Shown one piece after another: positions 44,781-53,719 of a stretch of DNA of 54,662 bases. The DNA comes from Chrysosporum bergii ANA360D. Lineage in GTDB: Bacteria; Cyanobacteriota; Cyanobacteriia; Cyanobacteriales; Nostocaceae. Made by a program: the position numbers and the translations under genes. Numbering within the stretch: position 1 is the first letter of the stretch; every line of letters starts with the position of its first letter. The notes below the pieces were generated by a model. It ran no database searches, was not told where the DNA came from, and saw only the letters and a program-made list of their open reading frames with translations. The stretch lies in NCBI RefSeq assembly GCF_029891735.1, contig NZ_JANQDH010000039.1, positions 1 through 54,662 on the forward strand. Reading direction: 5' to 3'.

Positions 44781-45707
44781 CTAAATTAATTCCGCATCCA
44801 AGATACTAGCCAACAAAGCTTTTTGGGCGTGTAAACGATTTTCCGCTTGTTGCCAAACTCGAGACTGAGAACCTTCTATAACTGCTTCGGTAATTTCTTC
44901 GCCACGATGGGCTGGTAAACAGTGTAAAACAATTGCTTCTGGTGCGGCAAGACTTAATAAATTTTCAGAAATTTGGTATGGTTGAAAAATTGGCGAGCGA
45001 TTATCTGCTTGTGTTTCCTGTCCCATACTTGCCCAAACATCAGTATAAAGTACAGATGAACCTTTAGCTGCTAACTCTGGGTCATGGGTGAGGATAACTT
45101 CTGTTTGCTCACCTGCCATCTCCCGTGCTTGTTCTACAATTTGTAGTAATGGTTCATATCCAGGAGGGGTAGCAACTCTCACATTAATTCCTGCCAAGGC
45201 ACAACCCAATATCAAAGAATTAGCCACATTATTCCCATCTCCTACATAGGTAACAGTTAATCCAGAAAAATCACCAAAGCATTCCTGAATTGTCAATAAA
45301 TCAGCTAATATCTGACAAGGATGCTCTAAATCCGTCAGGGCGTTAATCACAGGAATTTTGGCATAACTAGCAAAAGTTTCTAAATCTTCCTGTGCAAAGG
45401 TGCGAATTGCCAAAATATCTAAATATCGATCTAACACCCGTGCGGTATCTTGTAAAGGTTCACCGCGACTAACTTGGGTGACATTGGGGTTAAGATCAAT
45501 TACCTGTCCCCCCAGTTGGTACATGGCCACAGTAAAACTAACTCGGGTGCGAGTGGAAGCTTTAGAGAACAACAAACCCAACACTTTATTGCAATGCAGC
45601 TTGACCTGCTGTGATTTAAGTTGGGTTGCTAGTTGCAGAAGTTCTTGAAGTTCCTGGGCAGTTAAGTCCGCCAAACCTAATAAATCTCGTCCTATCAACG
45701 CTGCCAT
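44781..45707 (-). CDS. argF: Ornithine carbamoyltransferase
   Basis: A 308-residue cytosolic enzyme condensing ornithine with carbamoyl phosphate to citrulline in arginine synthesis. The carbamoyl-phosphate loop SKASTRTRVSF (about 48-58), HPCQILADLL (about 130-139) and the ornithine-binding HCLPAHRGEEI (about 262-272) are all intact. It is full length and monocistronic-looking. It points away from the tRNA-Thr gene and the CAST. Confidence 0.95.
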   Translation of the reverse strand: MAALIGRDLLGLADLTAQELQELLQLATQLKSQQVKLHCNKVLGLLFSKASTRTRVSFTVAMYQLGGQVIDLNPNVTQVSRGEPLQDTARVLDRYLDILAIRTFAQEDLETFASYAKIPVINALTDLEHPCQILADLLTIQECFGDFSGLTVTYVGDGNNVANSLILGCALAGINVRVATPPGYEPLLQIVEQAREMAGEQTEVILTHDPELAAKGSSVLYTDVWASMGQETQADNRSPIFQPYQISENLLSLAAPEAIVLHCLPAHRGEEITEAVIEGSQSRVWQQAENRLHAQKALLASILDAELI

Positions 45708-45835
45708 GCTTGGTAATTGTGAACAACAACACTAAGAGCAAGATGCTCGCCCTACCAGATTATCACTTTAGATTTTAGATTTTTAATTTTGGATTGTTCC
45801 CTGTTCCTTCTTAATGACCAAAAAAATTTTTGCTC

Positions 45836-45865
45836 TTGACTATGGACAATTAAATAATGTATGCT
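45836..45865 (+). promoter_or_regulatory. Probable tRNA-Thr promoter
   Basis: TTGACT (45836-45841) and TATGCT (45860-45865) with an 18-nt spacer, about 22 nt before the mature tRNA 5' end. TATGAT at 45865-45870 is an alternative -10. Confidence 0.5.
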
Positions 45866-45887
45866 ATGATAGTATGTCAGTAAGTGC

Positions 45888-45959
45888 GCCAGCATAGCAC
45901 AGTGGTAGTGCATCCGACTTGTAATCGGAAGGTCGTCGGTTCAAATCCGACTGCTGGCT
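45888..45959 (+). tRNA. trnT-UGU: tRNA-Thr(UGU)
   Basis: A 72-nt cloverleaf. The acceptor stem is GCCAGCA/TGCTGGC, the D-stem GCAC/GTGC, and the anticodon stem TCCGA/TCGGA with loop CTTGTAA (anticodon TGT). The T-stem is GTCGG/CCGAC with TTCAAAT loop. No CCA is encoded. Positions 45924-45941 are the protospacer of the adjacent CAST's homing crRNA, with the GTA just before it as PAM. Confidence 0.97.
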
Positions 45960-45984
45960 TTTGTTATTTCTGTATAAGGTAAAC

Positions 45985-46070
45985 TGTCACTTGCCAAATT
46001 ATTTGACCGCGTTGACAAATTAGTGTCCGTATTGCCAAATTATTGTCCCCGTTGACAAATTGTTGTTTCT
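45985..46070 (+). repeat. CAST array-side terminus with four TnsB-type sites
   Basis: The terminus starts TGTCAC at 45985. Four direct repeats follow at exact 20-bp spacing (45991, 46011, 46031, 46051), with consensus (G/A)TTG(A/C)CAAATTA.TTG(T/A)CC. This matches the GACAAATTA.TGTC-type TnsB-binding sites of type V-K CAST ends, and the first repeat aligns with the known ShCAST terminus. The preceding five bases, TAAAC (45980-45984), should be one copy of the target-site duplication. Confidence 0.85.
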
Positions 46071-46114
46071 CACGGTCAATAGTTTGTTTACCATTATAAG
46101 CTCCGTCCAAATTA

Positions 46115-46146
46115 AACCGACGACCTTCCGATCTTTCAACCCACCT
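46115..46146 (-). CRISPR. Delocalised homing crRNA: degenerate repeat plus tRNA-Thr spacer
   Basis: Read on the minus strand, a shortened repeat (AGGTGGGTTGAAAG, 46146-46133) precedes a spacer beginning ATCGGAAGGTCGTCGGTT (46132-46115). Those 18 nt are identical to tRNA-Thr 45924-45941, after which identity ends (T versus C). A match of about 17-18 nt behind a decayed repeat, set apart from the main array, is the hallmark of V-K CAST homing guides. It is separated from the last full repeat by a 30-nt AT-rich stretch. Confidence 0.9.
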
Positions 46147-46176
46147 AAAAATTTTTAAGTATTTTTGTACTAAAGT

Positions 46177-46731
46177 CTTTCAACCCGCCCCACTCCGGGA
46201 GGGGTGTTGAAACTTTCTTAGTTTTCCTAGCCCTCATTCTCTAGTTCATCACTTTCAACCCGCCCCACTCCGGGAGGGGTGTTGAAACCTAAATCCAACC
46301 CTTCTGATTTTAGCCGTATCAACTCTTTCAACCCGCCCCACTCCGGGAGGGGTGTTGAAACAAACGGTACTTTTGCCTGTGGAGAGCCATATACTCACTT
46401 TCAACCCGCCCCACTCCGGGAGGGGTGTTGAAACTTTTCGGAACTAGGCACAGAATGCTTTCTAATAGAAACTTTCAACCCGCCCCACTCCGGGAGGGGT
46501 GTTGAAACTATGACTCCAAGGGACATTGGTTGATTGATCATGCTCTTTCAACTCACCCCACTCCGGGAGGGGTGTTGAAACTATCAATTAATAATTCGCT
46601 CTTTTTTTATTAAGACTGAACTTTCAACTCACCCCACTCCGGGGGGGGTGTTGAAACTAGTGAGTTGAACTACGATTCCCAAGGATACATATATCTTTCA
46701 ACTCACCCCACTCCGGGAGGGGTGTTGAAAC
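46177..46731 (-). CRISPR. Type V-K CRISPR array, 8 repeats and 7 spacers
   Basis: Eight 37-nt repeats start at 46177, 46252, 46325, 46398, 46472, 46545, 46621 and 46695, separated by spacers of 36-39 nt. On the crRNA strand (minus) repeats begin GTTTCAACACCCCTCCCGGA and end GTTGAAAG. Two subtypes occur. The five leader-distal repeats end ...GGGGCGGGTTGAAAG, and the three nearest the leader end ...GGGGTGAGTTGAAAG. One of the latter (46621) also has a single A-to-G change. No adaptation genes (cas1, cas2) are present, as usual for V-K. Confidence 0.97.
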
Positions 46732-46935
46732 TCCGCCCGACCAAACCCTTATCTAAAGACATTTCCAAAATCAATTTTGGCAGATGTCCTAAATTTGCTC
46801 TAATTTTCCCTCTCAAGGGAGAATTATTAAAGCATCTCAACATCTGAAACACAGACTAGACAAGGGTTTTGGACTTTTGGCAGAACCCCCAGGGAAATTG
46901 ACCCCGCTTATGGTTTGCCAAAAATAAATAATTAA
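46732..46935 (-). promoter_or_regulatory. Region between tracrRNA and array (leader)
   Basis: About 200 nt without a gene. It contains GGGGTCAATTTCCCTGGGGG and TTCTGCCAAAAGTCC on the minus strand, sequence that resembles the corresponding segment downstream of the tracrRNA in other V-K loci. It should contain the pre-crRNA leader and possibly a promoter. I could not pick a clear -35/-10 pair. Confidence 0.5.
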
Positions 46936-47157
46936 GGTGGGTTCCTCCTTGCTCGGAGGTGATTCGGTAGCCACCACTGCGGTAAACCCGCACCTCTATT
47001 ACTGGGGGCGCACCTTATTCCTGTTTACTAGAAACAGCAGCATCAAGGTGGATAACTACCAGGGTCAGAAAGCAAGACTGTCTCACAACAGTCAAACTAA
47101 CCCACATTTATCTCAGTTCAGAGGTTGATCAACAACATGAACTGCGGCGCTATTGTT
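46936..47157 (-). ncRNA. Cas12k tracrRNA
   Basis: An RNA of about 220 nt on the minus strand. It begins near AATAGCGCCGCAGTTCATG (47154-47136) and ends with GAGCAAGGAGGAACCCACC (46954-46936). Conserved V-K tracrRNA blocks lie in order: GGGTTAGTTTGAC, CTTTCTGACCCTGGTAG, GATGCTGC, GGTGGCTACCGAATCACCTC. CTTTCTGACCC (47072-47062) is complementary to the repeat 3' end GGGTTGAAAG with a bulge (anti-repeat). The 3' terminal AACCCACC is the second anti-repeat. The length agrees with the 216-nt ShCAST tracrRNA. Exact ends are inferred. Confidence 0.9.
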
Positions 47158-47195
47158 AATTACTATTTTATTATCAAGGTTCGGTGTTTTGTCAA

Positions 47196-49103
47196 TCAGG
47201 CTTTTCGGGATTGATAGGCTTTTATGGCTAATTCTTTGGCTTTTTCCTGTGGACTCGCTCTAATTGGTTGTTTTGCTTCTTCAATCACAATTCCTACTTT
47301 ATTGGCCTGACTTTGAATATTTGCAATCAATCTGCCATAACTCCATTGATGAATACTGGTTCGATATTGTTTGGCATATTTTTTTTGAACTTCTACTAAA
47401 TCTGATTTTTGTTCAGCTTTGGCTTGAATCTCACTCTGGACTTGTTCCCGTATATCACCTAATTTTGGTAAGACGATACTGCCAGCTTTGTATGTTTGTG
47501 CGATCGCAATAATTTCTTTTGCCAGTAATCTGTCTATATATTCCCCTAACTCTGAATCTCCAAAGTTATTGGGTGCTGACATCCTTTGAGCAATATGGCG
47601 TTTGTGGGATAGCAGGTGTTTTTGTTGTCTTTGTCTGTTGAGTAGTTTGTAATTTTCACCAAGTAGTTGTTTGATATTGCGATAGGTTAAAACCTTGCCT
47701 GTAGTTCCATCTAAAACTGCAACAGTGGCAGGATATTCCAAACCCAAGCTGACACCAACTAAAATATGAGATTGTCCTTTATATAAAGGTTTACTTGGAC
47801 GAGGGAAGGGGTTATTAATTCTGGCTAGAGAGGAATTTTTGCGTTTGATATGTGCCTGTTGTCTATCATTTAGTTCACCTCTAGCTTTAGTCTGGGTGAT
47901 AGTTTTGGCAATTTCTTCAGCTTTTTCTTCCCTAACTAAATTTGTTCCTTCCTCTGTCCATAAACGAGTATCTACACAACAATAAAGGGTTAAATGGTGA
48001 ATATTCCAGGGTTCTCCGTCACCTTCTCCTTTTTGCCAAGCTATACGACCACTTCGTAGGGTAAATAAGGCACTAGAATGTTGATTTTTACTACTTCTCT
48101 TGGTTTCTTGGTCTTCTAGGAAACGTTGAAACCAGTGGAGTTGGCGAGAATCACAATAAATTTGAAAGGTATGCTCTCTTAGACCACTAAATTTTACACA
48201 AACACGCCCGAATTTATTTTTAGACCAAACTAAATCTTCGTTGGTTTCGTAAGCTACTGGAAAAGGTACTTTACTGGATTTTTTTAAAAGATTATTTTGA
48301 CATAATTTCGCCTCTGTTTCGTTTTTAGGAACAGTCTTATCAGCAGTGATCAGAGTTGCTATCAATTGAGTATCAGTTAAATCCCTTCCTTTGGGTATTC
48401 GGGCTGCTAAATTTTCTGTGAGGCGTTGAATTTGAATTTCTAATTTACGGCGACGTTGAGCAAATTTTTCGGGTTTTTCTTCTTTATCGTTAATTTTACA
48501 GCCATTTTTCAGTAAATATCTAATAGCACAACGAGTTATATTATCTTCTGTATTTTCGTAGGTATCAAATAAATGTTTTGATAAATTTCTTTCGCTATCT
48601 ACGTTTTCAGATTTTTTCCCCTTTTTGGACTTTTTACCCTTAGTGGTTTTATCTCCTTTGGTTTCTTGTGGTGCAAATTGAGCCAAGATTTTCTCAGCTT
48701 TAGCACGAAGAGTATCTAATGAAACTCCACTTTGTTCTACTAATTCAACATCACTATTGAGCATTTCTAACCAGCGCAATTTACCATCCAGTTGGGATTG
48801 ATAACGCTTCATTAAGGCAAACCAGGATTTATAAATATAGTTCACTGATGCTGTGGCACTGGTGTAAAACCTTGCAGGTTGTCCCATGAAGCGCGGATCA
48901 GTTTTCAAAGGTTCGCACAGTTCTTTAACAATACAGGTGGGATGTTTACCTTTTTGTCGCCATGTCTCAAATTCTGAATTTTGAGCAACCTGTATCAGTA
49001 ATTCGTTAATCAGTGGCGTGTTTTTCTCTGCCATCAATTGCCATAGTTGTTGACGGGTAAATTCACTGGCTACTAAACGACACTGAATGGTAATTTGGCT
49101 CAT
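47196..49103 (-). CDS. cas12k: Cas12k (C2c5), catalytically inactive CAST effector
   Basis: A 635-residue RNA-guided DNA-binding protein that recruits the Tn7-like transposase rather than cutting. It resembles ShCas12k end to end: MSQITIQCRLV start, CEPLKTDPRFMGQPARFYTS, RYLLKNGCKINDKEE, HWFQRFLEDQETKRSSKNQH, SHILVGVSLGLEYPATVAV (RuvC-I region lacking the catalytic Asp), GSIVLPKLGDIREQVQSEI (RuvC-II region) and IEEAKQPIRASPQEKAKELA. A Lys/Gly-rich insert lies at about 165-175. The tracrRNA starts 39-50 nt past its stop. It is divergent from cvkR. Confidence 0.97.
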   Translation of the reverse strand: MSQITIQCRLVASEFTRQQLWQLMAEKNTPLINELLIQVAQNSEFETWRQKGKHPTCIVKELCEPLKTDPRFMGQPARFYTSATASVNYIYKSWFALMKRYQSQLDGKLRWLEMLNSDVELVEQSGVSLDTLRAKAEKILAQFAPQETKGDKTTKGKKSKKGKKSENVDSERNLSKHLFDTYENTEDNITRCAIRYLLKNGCKINDKEEKPEKFAQRRRKLEIQIQRLTENLAARIPKGRDLTDTQLIATLITADKTVPKNETEAKLCQNNLLKKSSKVPFPVAYETNEDLVWSKNKFGRVCVKFSGLREHTFQIYCDSRQLHWFQRFLEDQETKRSSKNQHSSALFTLRSGRIAWQKGEGDGEPWNIHHLTLYCCVDTRLWTEEGTNLVREEKAEEIAKTITQTKARGELNDRQQAHIKRKNSSLARINNPFPRPSKPLYKGQSHILVGVSLGLEYPATVAVLDGTTGKVLTYRNIKQLLGENYKLLNRQRQQKHLLSHKRHIAQRMSAPNNFGDSELGEYIDRLLAKEIIAIAQTYKAGSIVLPKLGDIREQVQSEIQAKAEQKSDLVEVQKKYAKQYRTSIHQWSYGRLIANIQSQANKVGIVIEEAKQPIRASPQEKAKELAIKAYQSRKA

Positions 49104-49172
49104 ACCTTTTAAACATATTTGTCTAATAATACCATATTTGTATTATAGCCGCTTTCTGTAAAATAGTATTTT
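49104..49172. promoter_or_regulatory. Divergent cas12k-cvkR promoter region
   Basis: A 69-bp gap between the divergent starts. CvkR-type repressors bind this interval in the Anabaena locus to silence cas12k. Here it is AT-rich, with CTGTAAAATAGTATTTTATG overlapping the cvkR start and ATAATACCATATTTGTATTA in the centre, both partly palindromic. The operator position is inferred, not shown. Confidence 0.5.
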
Positions 49173-49604
49173 ATGCAAGAAACTTTTTTCACAAGTAAGG
49201 AAGCGGCTCAATTGACAGGTTGTACCCTTCGCCAGATTCAGTATTGGCGAGAGAAGGGGATTGTTGTACCTGTAATTAGTGATACGGGTACGGGACGCAG
49301 TATTTATTATTCCAGGTCGAATTTGGTGGAGTTAGCAGCTATGGTATATTGGCTGTCTACGGGTATCAGTTTTGATATTGCTTGTTTTATTCTGAAACGA
49401 TTGAAGGAACAAGAACCGGAGTTGTTTATTTCGGGTAGGGGGAAGCGGTTTATGTTGTTGTTATCGGCACAGGATGATTCGCTTTCTTTGGTAGAGTTTG
49501 ATCGGAAGATGGCGATCGCATCTCTTGATGAAGGTAAACCAGTAATCCCTGTGTGGTTAGATGTTATTTATCAAAATTTGACTTTGAAGCTGAATAAAAA
49601 TTAA
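49173..49604 (+). CDS. cvkR: MerR-type repressor CvkR of the V-K CAST
   Basis: A 143-residue MerR-like regulator. The N-terminal winged helix is FFTSKEAAQLTGCTLRQIQY, with the wing GTGRSIYYSRSNLVEL. A C-terminal dimerisation region follows. CvkR proteins repress cas12k in V-K CASTs, and the position divergent from cas12k is diagnostic. Unlike canonical MerR proteins it has no long effector-binding tail or conserved metal cysteines. It is intact, so this CAST is probably kept under repression. Confidence 0.9.
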   Translation: MQETFFTSKEAAQLTGCTLRQIQYWREKGIVVPVISDTGTGRSIYYSRSNLVELAAMVYWLSTGISFDIACFILKRLKEQEPELFISGRGKRFMLLLSAQDDSLSLVEFDRKMAIASLDEGKPVIPVWLDVIYQNLTLKLNKN

Positions 49605-49711
49605 CACTTACCTTCTTAATTAGAAACAACAGTGTGTTAAACTAATACAAATAAATCCTAATCTCAATCATATTGGCAATTATCGCCTACTTTATCTACT
49701 GTGCTGACAAT

Positions 49712-51834
49712 ATGAATTACACAACACATAACGCTATAGTTAATTTTATCTGGGGCATTGCTGACGATGTATTAAGAGATGTCTATGTACGCGGAAATAC
49801 AGAGATGTCATTTTACCTATGACTGTACTGCGGCGTTTAGATTGTTTACTAGAACCCAGTAAAGATAAGGTACTTGAGCTTTATAAAAAATTAGAAGCGG
49901 GAGATTTTGGACAAAATGCGATCGCTCAACAACTGCCAAGAGCATCAGGTTATGTATTTTATAACACCTCAGAATTTACTTTTAAAACCTTGTTGGACTT
50001 TCCCAGTAATATTAAAGCTAACTTTGAAAATTATCTGGATGGTTTTAGCGACAACGTACAGGAAATAATTAGTAAATTTAAACTGAGAAATCAGCTCGAA
50101 ACCTTAGTAGAAAGTAACAGACTTTATGCACTAATTCAAAAGTTTGTCGCTAAGGAAATTAACCTCAGTGCAGAACCCGTAACCAACGAAAAAGGAGAAA
50201 TTCAAGAAGGACTAACTAACCTGGGAATGGGTTATGTATTTGAAGAATTAATTCGCAAATTTAACGAAGAAAATAACGAAGAAGCGGGAGAACACTTTAC
50301 CCCCCGTGACATTATTCAATTAATGGTAAATTTGATATTTTTACCAATTGAAAATCAAATTCAAAGCGGTACTTATTTAGTATATGATGATGCTTGTGGA
50401 TCTGGAGGAATGTTAACCGAATCAGAAGCATTTATTCAACAACTAGCGGAAAAATCAGGTAAAAAAGTCACCATTGAATTATATGGTCAGGAAGTCAACC
50501 CAGAAACCTACGCTATCTGTCAATCAGATATGTTAATCAAAGGTCGTGACCCTGATAAAATTTACTATGGTTCAACAATTTCTAAAGATAAATTTGCTGA
50601 TTTACAATTTGATTTTATGTTAGCAAACCCTCCCTATGGTAAGTCTTGGACAGTTGACCAAGAAGCTATTATGGAAGGGAAAAAAAAGGAAGTAATAGAC
50701 CCCCGGTTTGCGGTAGAACATCCCGGTTTAAAATCGGGAGAAAAGCTAACTCTTTTACCCCGAACCAGTGATGGACAATTGTTATTTTTAGTGAATATGC
50801 TTTCTAAAATGAAGCAAAATAGCACTTTAGGAAGTCGGATCGCAATTGTTCATAATGGTTCAGCTTTATTCACAGGTGACGCAGGACAAGGGGAAAGTAA
50901 TATTAGACGTTGGATCATTGAAAATGACTGGTTAGAATGTATCATTGGTTTACCTTTGAATATGTTTTATAACACAGGTATTGCTACCTATATTTGGGTA
51001 CTTTCTAACCGCAAACCAGAACACCGCAAAGGTAAAGTACAATTAATTGATGCTACAGAATGGTATGGAAAGTTAAGAAAGAATTTAGGTAAGAAAAATT
51101 GTGAATTAACCCAAGGAGATATTAAACGCATTACAGAAACATTTTTAGATTTTCAAGAAACGGAACAATCTAAGATTTTTGATAATGCAGATTTTGGTTA
51201 TCATAAAATTACCGTTGACCGTCCTTTGCGGTTGAGTTTCCAAGTTACACCGGAAAGAATAGAACAGTTTATCACCGCAACTCAGGTTAATTCTCCACCG
51301 AAAAAAGCTAGTAAAGCACAGCAGGAAATACCTTTAAATATTGAAGTTGAGAGTAAATATCAGAGAGTTGTGGAAATTTTAAAAGACTTGTTTAATGGTG
51401 ATATACACACAGACTTTAATCAAGTTAAGCAGGATTTTGAAAAAACGCTGAAAGTAGAAGAAATTAAACTCACAAGTAAAGATTTAAAGTTAGTTTATGA
51501 TACCTTTACTCAAAAGGATGAAAGCGCACAACCTGTAATTAAAAAGAAAACTAAGGAAGGGATAATTTATGAACCTGATTCAGAATTGCGAGATACGGAG
51601 AATGTACCATTAAAAGAAGATATTGAGGAGTATTTTCAACGGGAAGTTTTACCCCATGTTCCCGATGCTTGGATAGATGAGGAAAAGACCGTTAGGGGTT
51701 ATGAAATTTCCTTTACTAAATATTTTTATAAGTTTAAACCGTTGCGGAGTTTGGAGGAAATAAAAGCAGATATTTTAGCTTTGGAAGCGGAAGCAGAAGG
51801 GGTTTTACATCAGATTGTTAAGGGAGAAGGATAG
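49712..51834 (+). pseudogene. hsdM: Type I restriction methylase HsdM with N-terminal frameshift
   Basis: A Type I N6-adenine methyltransferase subunit. The N-terminus starts at ATG 49712 (MNYTTHNAIVNFIWGIADD...LRDVYVRG). At about 49795-49797 (GGAAATAC) the frame breaks. A one-base addition there would read KYRDVILPMTVLRRLDC, the normal HsdM sequence, which continues intact from 49819 for 671 residues. The SAM motif DDACGSGGML and catalytic NPPYGKSW are present. Translation from the internal ATG at 49819 would lose about 35 residues and has no clear Shine-Dalgarno sequence. It is either decaying cargo or a sequencing indel. Confidence 0.85.
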
Positions 51835-51838
51835 AATA

Positions 51839-53698
51839 ATGAAAGAAATTCAAGGCGACGCTAAAACTATTCGTCAACTTCTCAGTGGCAATAAATATGC
51901 CATTGATTATTACCAAAGAGAATATAAATGGCAAACTAAACATCTTCAAGAACTGCTGGAAGACTTAGTAGGGAAATTTCTTAATGATTTTGAGCCAAGT
52001 CATGAACGCCAAGCTGTTGAAAAATATGGGAATTACTTCCTCGGATCAATTATTATAAGTCAGAAGGAACGTCAGAAATTCATTATTGATGGACAGCAAC
52101 GGCTCACTACTTTATCTTTGTTGCTTATTTTCCTGCATAATCTGCAAAAGAATTGTCCAGACCAAGTAAAACTGGATGACTTAATTTTCTCTGAGAGGTA
52201 TTCCCAGAAATCTTTTAACTTAAATGTTGAGGAGCGTAATGCTTGTATGGAAGCCCTCTTCAACGAAACTCCCTTTGATGACACAGAACAACCAGAGTCA
52301 GTAAAAAATATTGTTGCCCGTTATGCCGATATCAAAGAATATTTCCCAGAAGATTTAACTGGAGAGGCTTTACCCTACTTTATTGACTGGCTAATAGAGA
52401 ATGTCTATATTGTGGAAATTACAGCTTACTCCGATGAGGATGCCTATACTATTTTTGAAACGATGAATGATCGGGGGCTATCTCTTACGCCTACGGATAT
52501 GCTGAAAGGCTTTTTACTGGCGAATATTAGCGATGAAACTAAAAAGGTTCAGGCAAATCAGCTTTGGAAAAATTGGGTAAATAAATTGGTAGAGTTGGGT
52601 AAAGATGAAGAAGCTGATTCTATTAAAACCTGGCTTCGCAGCCAGTACGCCCAGACTATTCGGGAACGCAAAAAGGGTGCTGTTCCTGGTGACTTTGACC
52701 GCATCGGTACAGAATTTCACCGTTGGGTGCGTGACCATAAACCCCAAATTGGACTTAACAAAAGTGCTGATTTTGTGGGCTTCATAGAGCAAGATTTCGT
52801 ATTTTATACTCGTCAATTCTTACGCTTGCGGAAAGCCTCTATTTCCTTGCAACCAGGCTTAGAGGAGGTGTTTTACAATGCCCAGCACGGTTTTACCCTT
52901 CAATATCCCTTGCTGCTTGCACCTCTACATCCTGATGATCATCTAGATGTGGTTAACCAAAAGATTCGTTTAGTGGCAAGTTTTCTCGATATTCTGCTGG
53001 CTCGGAGGTTGTGGAACTCCCGAACCATTACTTACAACACTATGCAGTATGCCATGTTTGTGGTTATGCGTGATATTCGTGGAAAAACACCTGCTGAACT
53101 TGTAACAATTCTGCGTCGTAAGTTAGATGCAGAATCAGAAGTCTTTGCTTCTAATGATCGACTGCGATTGCATAAGCAAAATTACAAAGCTATTTACCAG
53201 TTTCTTGCTCGTATCACAGACCATATAGAAAGGGAATCAGGGCTAAAGTCACGGTACAGTGAATACATTGCCACTGGTACGAATAGATATGAGATTGAGC
53301 ATATTTGGGCAAGTGACTTTTTAGTTTACGGTGAGCAATTTTCTTCTCCTGTTGATTGCGTCAAAGAGTTTCCCTATCCAGATGATTTTGATGCGTATCG
53401 TAACCGCATTGGGGGACTTTTGCTGTTACCTAAATCATTTAATGCTAGTTATGGTGACTTGCCTTATGCTAAAAAGTTGCCTCACTACTACAGTCAGAAT
53501 CTTTTAGCTCAATCACTCAATTCTCAATGTTATAACCATAATCCCGGTTTTTTGAAATACAAGGGACGTTCTGGGCTACCGTTTCAGCCGCATGATGAAT
53601 TTAAAAAAGCTGATTTGGATGCGCGGCAAAAGCTATATCAAAAAATTGCAGAGGAGATTTGGAATCCAGAGCGATTAAATAAGATAGTTGAGCCTTAA
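51839..53698 (+). CDS. DUF262/DUF1524 (GmrSD-like) HNH protein in type I RM operon
   Basis: A 619-residue protein. DUF262 (about 1-250) has the DGQQRLTTLSLLLI signature and FETMNDRGLSLTPTDMLKG. The C-terminal DUF1524 HNH-type region has RYEIEHIWASDFL and NRIGGLLLLPKSFNASYGDLP. This GmrSD-like architecture is associated with modification-dependent restriction. It lies 4 bp after hsdM and ends 21 bp before the hsdS start, so it is part of the type I operon as an inserted defence gene. ATG 51839 has AGGGAGAAGG upstream. It is the only apparently intact cargo gene visible. Confidence 0.85.
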   Translation: MKEIQGDAKTIRQLLSGNKYAIDYYQREYKWQTKHLQELLEDLVGKFLNDFEPSHERQAVEKYGNYFLGSIIISQKERQKFIIDGQQRLTTLSLLLIFLHNLQKNCPDQVKLDDLIFSERYSQKSFNLNVEERNACMEALFNETPFDDTEQPESVKNIVARYADIKEYFPEDLTGEALPYFIDWLIENVYIVEITAYSDEDAYTIFETMNDRGLSLTPTDMLKGFLLANISDETKKVQANQLWKNWVNKLVELGKDEEADSIKTWLRSQYAQTIRERKKGAVPGDFDRIGTEFHRWVRDHKPQIGLNKSADFVGFIEQDFVFYTRQFLRLRKASISLQPGLEEVFYNAQHGFTLQYPLLLAPLHPDDHLDVVNQKIRLVASFLDILLARRLWNSRTITYNTMQYAMFVVMRDIRGKTPAELVTILRRKLDAESEVFASNDRLRLHKQNYKAIYQFLARITDHIERESGLKSRYSEYIATGTNRYEIEHIWASDFLVYGEQFSSPVDCVKEFPYPDDFDAYRNRIGGLLLLPKSFNASYGDLPYAKKLPHYYSQNLLAQSLNSQCYNHNPGFLKYKGRSGLPFQPHDEFKKADLDARQKLYQKIAEEIWNPERLNKIVEP

Positions 53699-53719
53699 TT
53701 GTATAAAGGAGGTTGTAGG

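Noticed and set aside
45728-45760. Short core-like segment AGAGCAAGATGCTCGCC as a fourth dispersed repeat
   Set aside because: Only the core half is present; too short to call a copy.
46665-47128. Short plus-strand frames across the array edge and tracrRNA (60 and 63 codons)
   Set aside because: They overlap repeats and the structured tracrRNA on the opposite strand; no protein similarity.
47196-49103. Cas12k as a DNA-cutting Cas12 or a TnpB
   Set aside because: The RuvC region lacks the catalytic Asp, and tracrRNA, cvkR and CAST terminus place it in type V-K.
49605-49711. Looked for tnsB, tnsC or tniQ between cvkR and hsdM
   Set aside because: Only about 107 bp without a frame; these genes must be outside the window or lost.
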